Origin: Dehalococcoidia bacterium | Lineage (GTDB): Bacteria; Chloroflexota; Dehalococcoidia; GIF9; AB-539-J10 | Reading direction: 5' to 3' | DNA: 5,579 nt | Assembly: GCA_030627025.1 (NCBI GenBank) | Contig: DAOUSX010000091.1 | Span: 1 to 5,579 of the forward strand | Part shown: piece after piece, positions 5,204-5,579 of the stretch | Numbering within the stretch: the first letter of the stretch is position 1 | Layout: each line of letters opens with the position of its first letter | Position numbers and translations under genes: made by a program | Notes under the pieces: generated by a model | What the model was told of the DNA's origin: nothing | Seen by the model: only the letters and a program-made list of their open reading frames with translations | Database searches by the model: none

Positions 5204-5240
5204 GCTGAATAGCCCTTATCGCGATCGAAATTCCAATGCC
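5204..5240 (+). repeat. 37-bp dispersed direct repeat, copy B
   Basis: It matches 3500-3536 at 33 of 37 positions in the same orientation, and lies about 70 bp after the pilT stop. Here it is followed by sequence unrelated to the ecfS copy. The two copies bracket the ecfS remnant, the structured leader and pilT. Confidence 0.7.
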
Positions 5241-5308
5241 GCTCGAAATAGCCACCCCATAAATTGTTGAACACTGTGGCTTATTTCGTGCGCATCACGG
5301 CGTTAAGA

Positions 5309-5376
5309 ACCCTGGCCAGGGTTAGAAACCCCAGCCAGGGTAAACCGCATCTCCGATTGCCCTTGCAATCAAGGGC
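5309..5376. other. Two adjacent hairpins between converging genes
   Basis: Hairpin 1 pairs ACCCTGGC (5309-5316) with GCCAGGGT (5334-5341). Inside it GGGTT (5319-5323) pairs with AACCC (5327-5331), separated by a CA/CA internal loop. Its left arm also belongs to a perfect 16-bp palindrome, AACCCTGGCCAGGGTT (5308-5323). Hairpin 2 pairs GCCCTTG (5359-5365) with CAAGGGC (5370-5376), loop CAAT. A competing fold GATTGC/GCAATC (5355-5360 with 5365-5370) overlaps it. Neither has a T-run on either strand, so these are not typical intrinsic terminators, although they lie just past the minus-strand gene's stop. Confidence 0.5.
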
Positions 5377-5400
5377 TTAAGTCCAGGTTCGCTGGTTAGC

Positions 5401-5579
5401 CTACTTGAACATTGGCTTACCGACGGGCAGAATCACTCTTCCAAAGCCCGTAAGCAGCGCTAGACCCATACCAACGTAGAGCATCATCAATCCACCTACT
5501 CCGATGAACCAGCCAGCTATTTTCCCTATCGTTGCCCATATCCCCATTACACATCCTGGGAAGCCCTGCATGAGGTAAC
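5401..5579 (-). CDS. Small hydrophobic membrane protein, end of gene (start uncertain)
   Basis: On the minus strand an open frame enters from the window edge and stops at TAG (5403-5401). Its last residues are very hydrophobic and glycine-rich, including IWATIGKIAGWFIGVGG and LMMLYVGMGLALLTGFG, and it ends RVILPVGKPMFK. This looks like one long or two short membrane segments with a basic tail. Possible starts are ATG at 5571 (56 residues) or ATG at 5547 (48 residues, weak AGGA upstream), or the gene may begin beyond the window. I do not recognise the family. It is transcribed towards pilT. A competing minus frame is also open here but has an unlikely Trp- and Arg-rich composition. Confidence 0.45.
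   Translation of the reverse strand, partial: YLMQGFPGCVMGIWATIGKIAGWFIGVGGLMMLYVGMGLALLTGFGRVILPVGKPMFK

Overview
The window reads as bacterial DNA of moderate GC, most likely from an uncultured lineage. Genes are tightly packed in one operon and then sparse. Short dispersed repeats of the GTCATTGCGAGCGAAGCG type occur, and the ECF transporter resembles those I associate with Dehalococcoidia/Chloroflexota. That assignment is a low-confidence inference from gene style and repeat type, because no phylogenetic marker is present.

Positions 1-3508 hold a three-gene energy-coupling factor (ECF) vitamin-transporter operon on the + strand. It contains ecfT (5' end cut by the window edge), a fused double ATPase ecfA (TTG start, overlapping ecfT by 8 nt) and an S component (ATGA overlap with ecfA). 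T, A and S proteins together make a complete importer in the cytoplasmic membrane. The S component resembles the CbrT-like group, so a corrinoid or related vitamin is a plausible but unproven substrate. Copies of one dispersed repeat family lie in frame inside two of the three genes. In the ATPase they lengthen the linker between the two nucleotide-binding domains, and in the S component they lengthen a loop between membrane segments.

Positions 3509-4071 have no intact gene. They start with a 37-bp sequence that recurs at 5204-5240. A degenerate second copy of the 3' end of the S-component gene follows (offset 287 bp, with frameshifts and stops). Then come an AT-rich promoter-like stretch and about 140 nt with several nested or adjacent hairpins just upstream of pilT.

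Positions 4072-5132 encode a PilT-type retraction ATPase of type IV pili, broken by one missing base at about 4450, immediately before Walker A. Restoring that base gives a normal 353-residue PilT. Positions 5133-5400 are non-coding, with the second 37-bp repeat copy and two hairpins. Positions 5401-5579 (minus strand) carry the end of a small hydrophobic protein that converges on pilT.

The most unusual aspects are the repeat-derived peptides in two subunits of one transporter, the partial ecfS duplication with uneven divergence, the 37-bp direct repeats bracketing the pseudogene-leader-pilT segment, and the unassigned structured leader of pilT.
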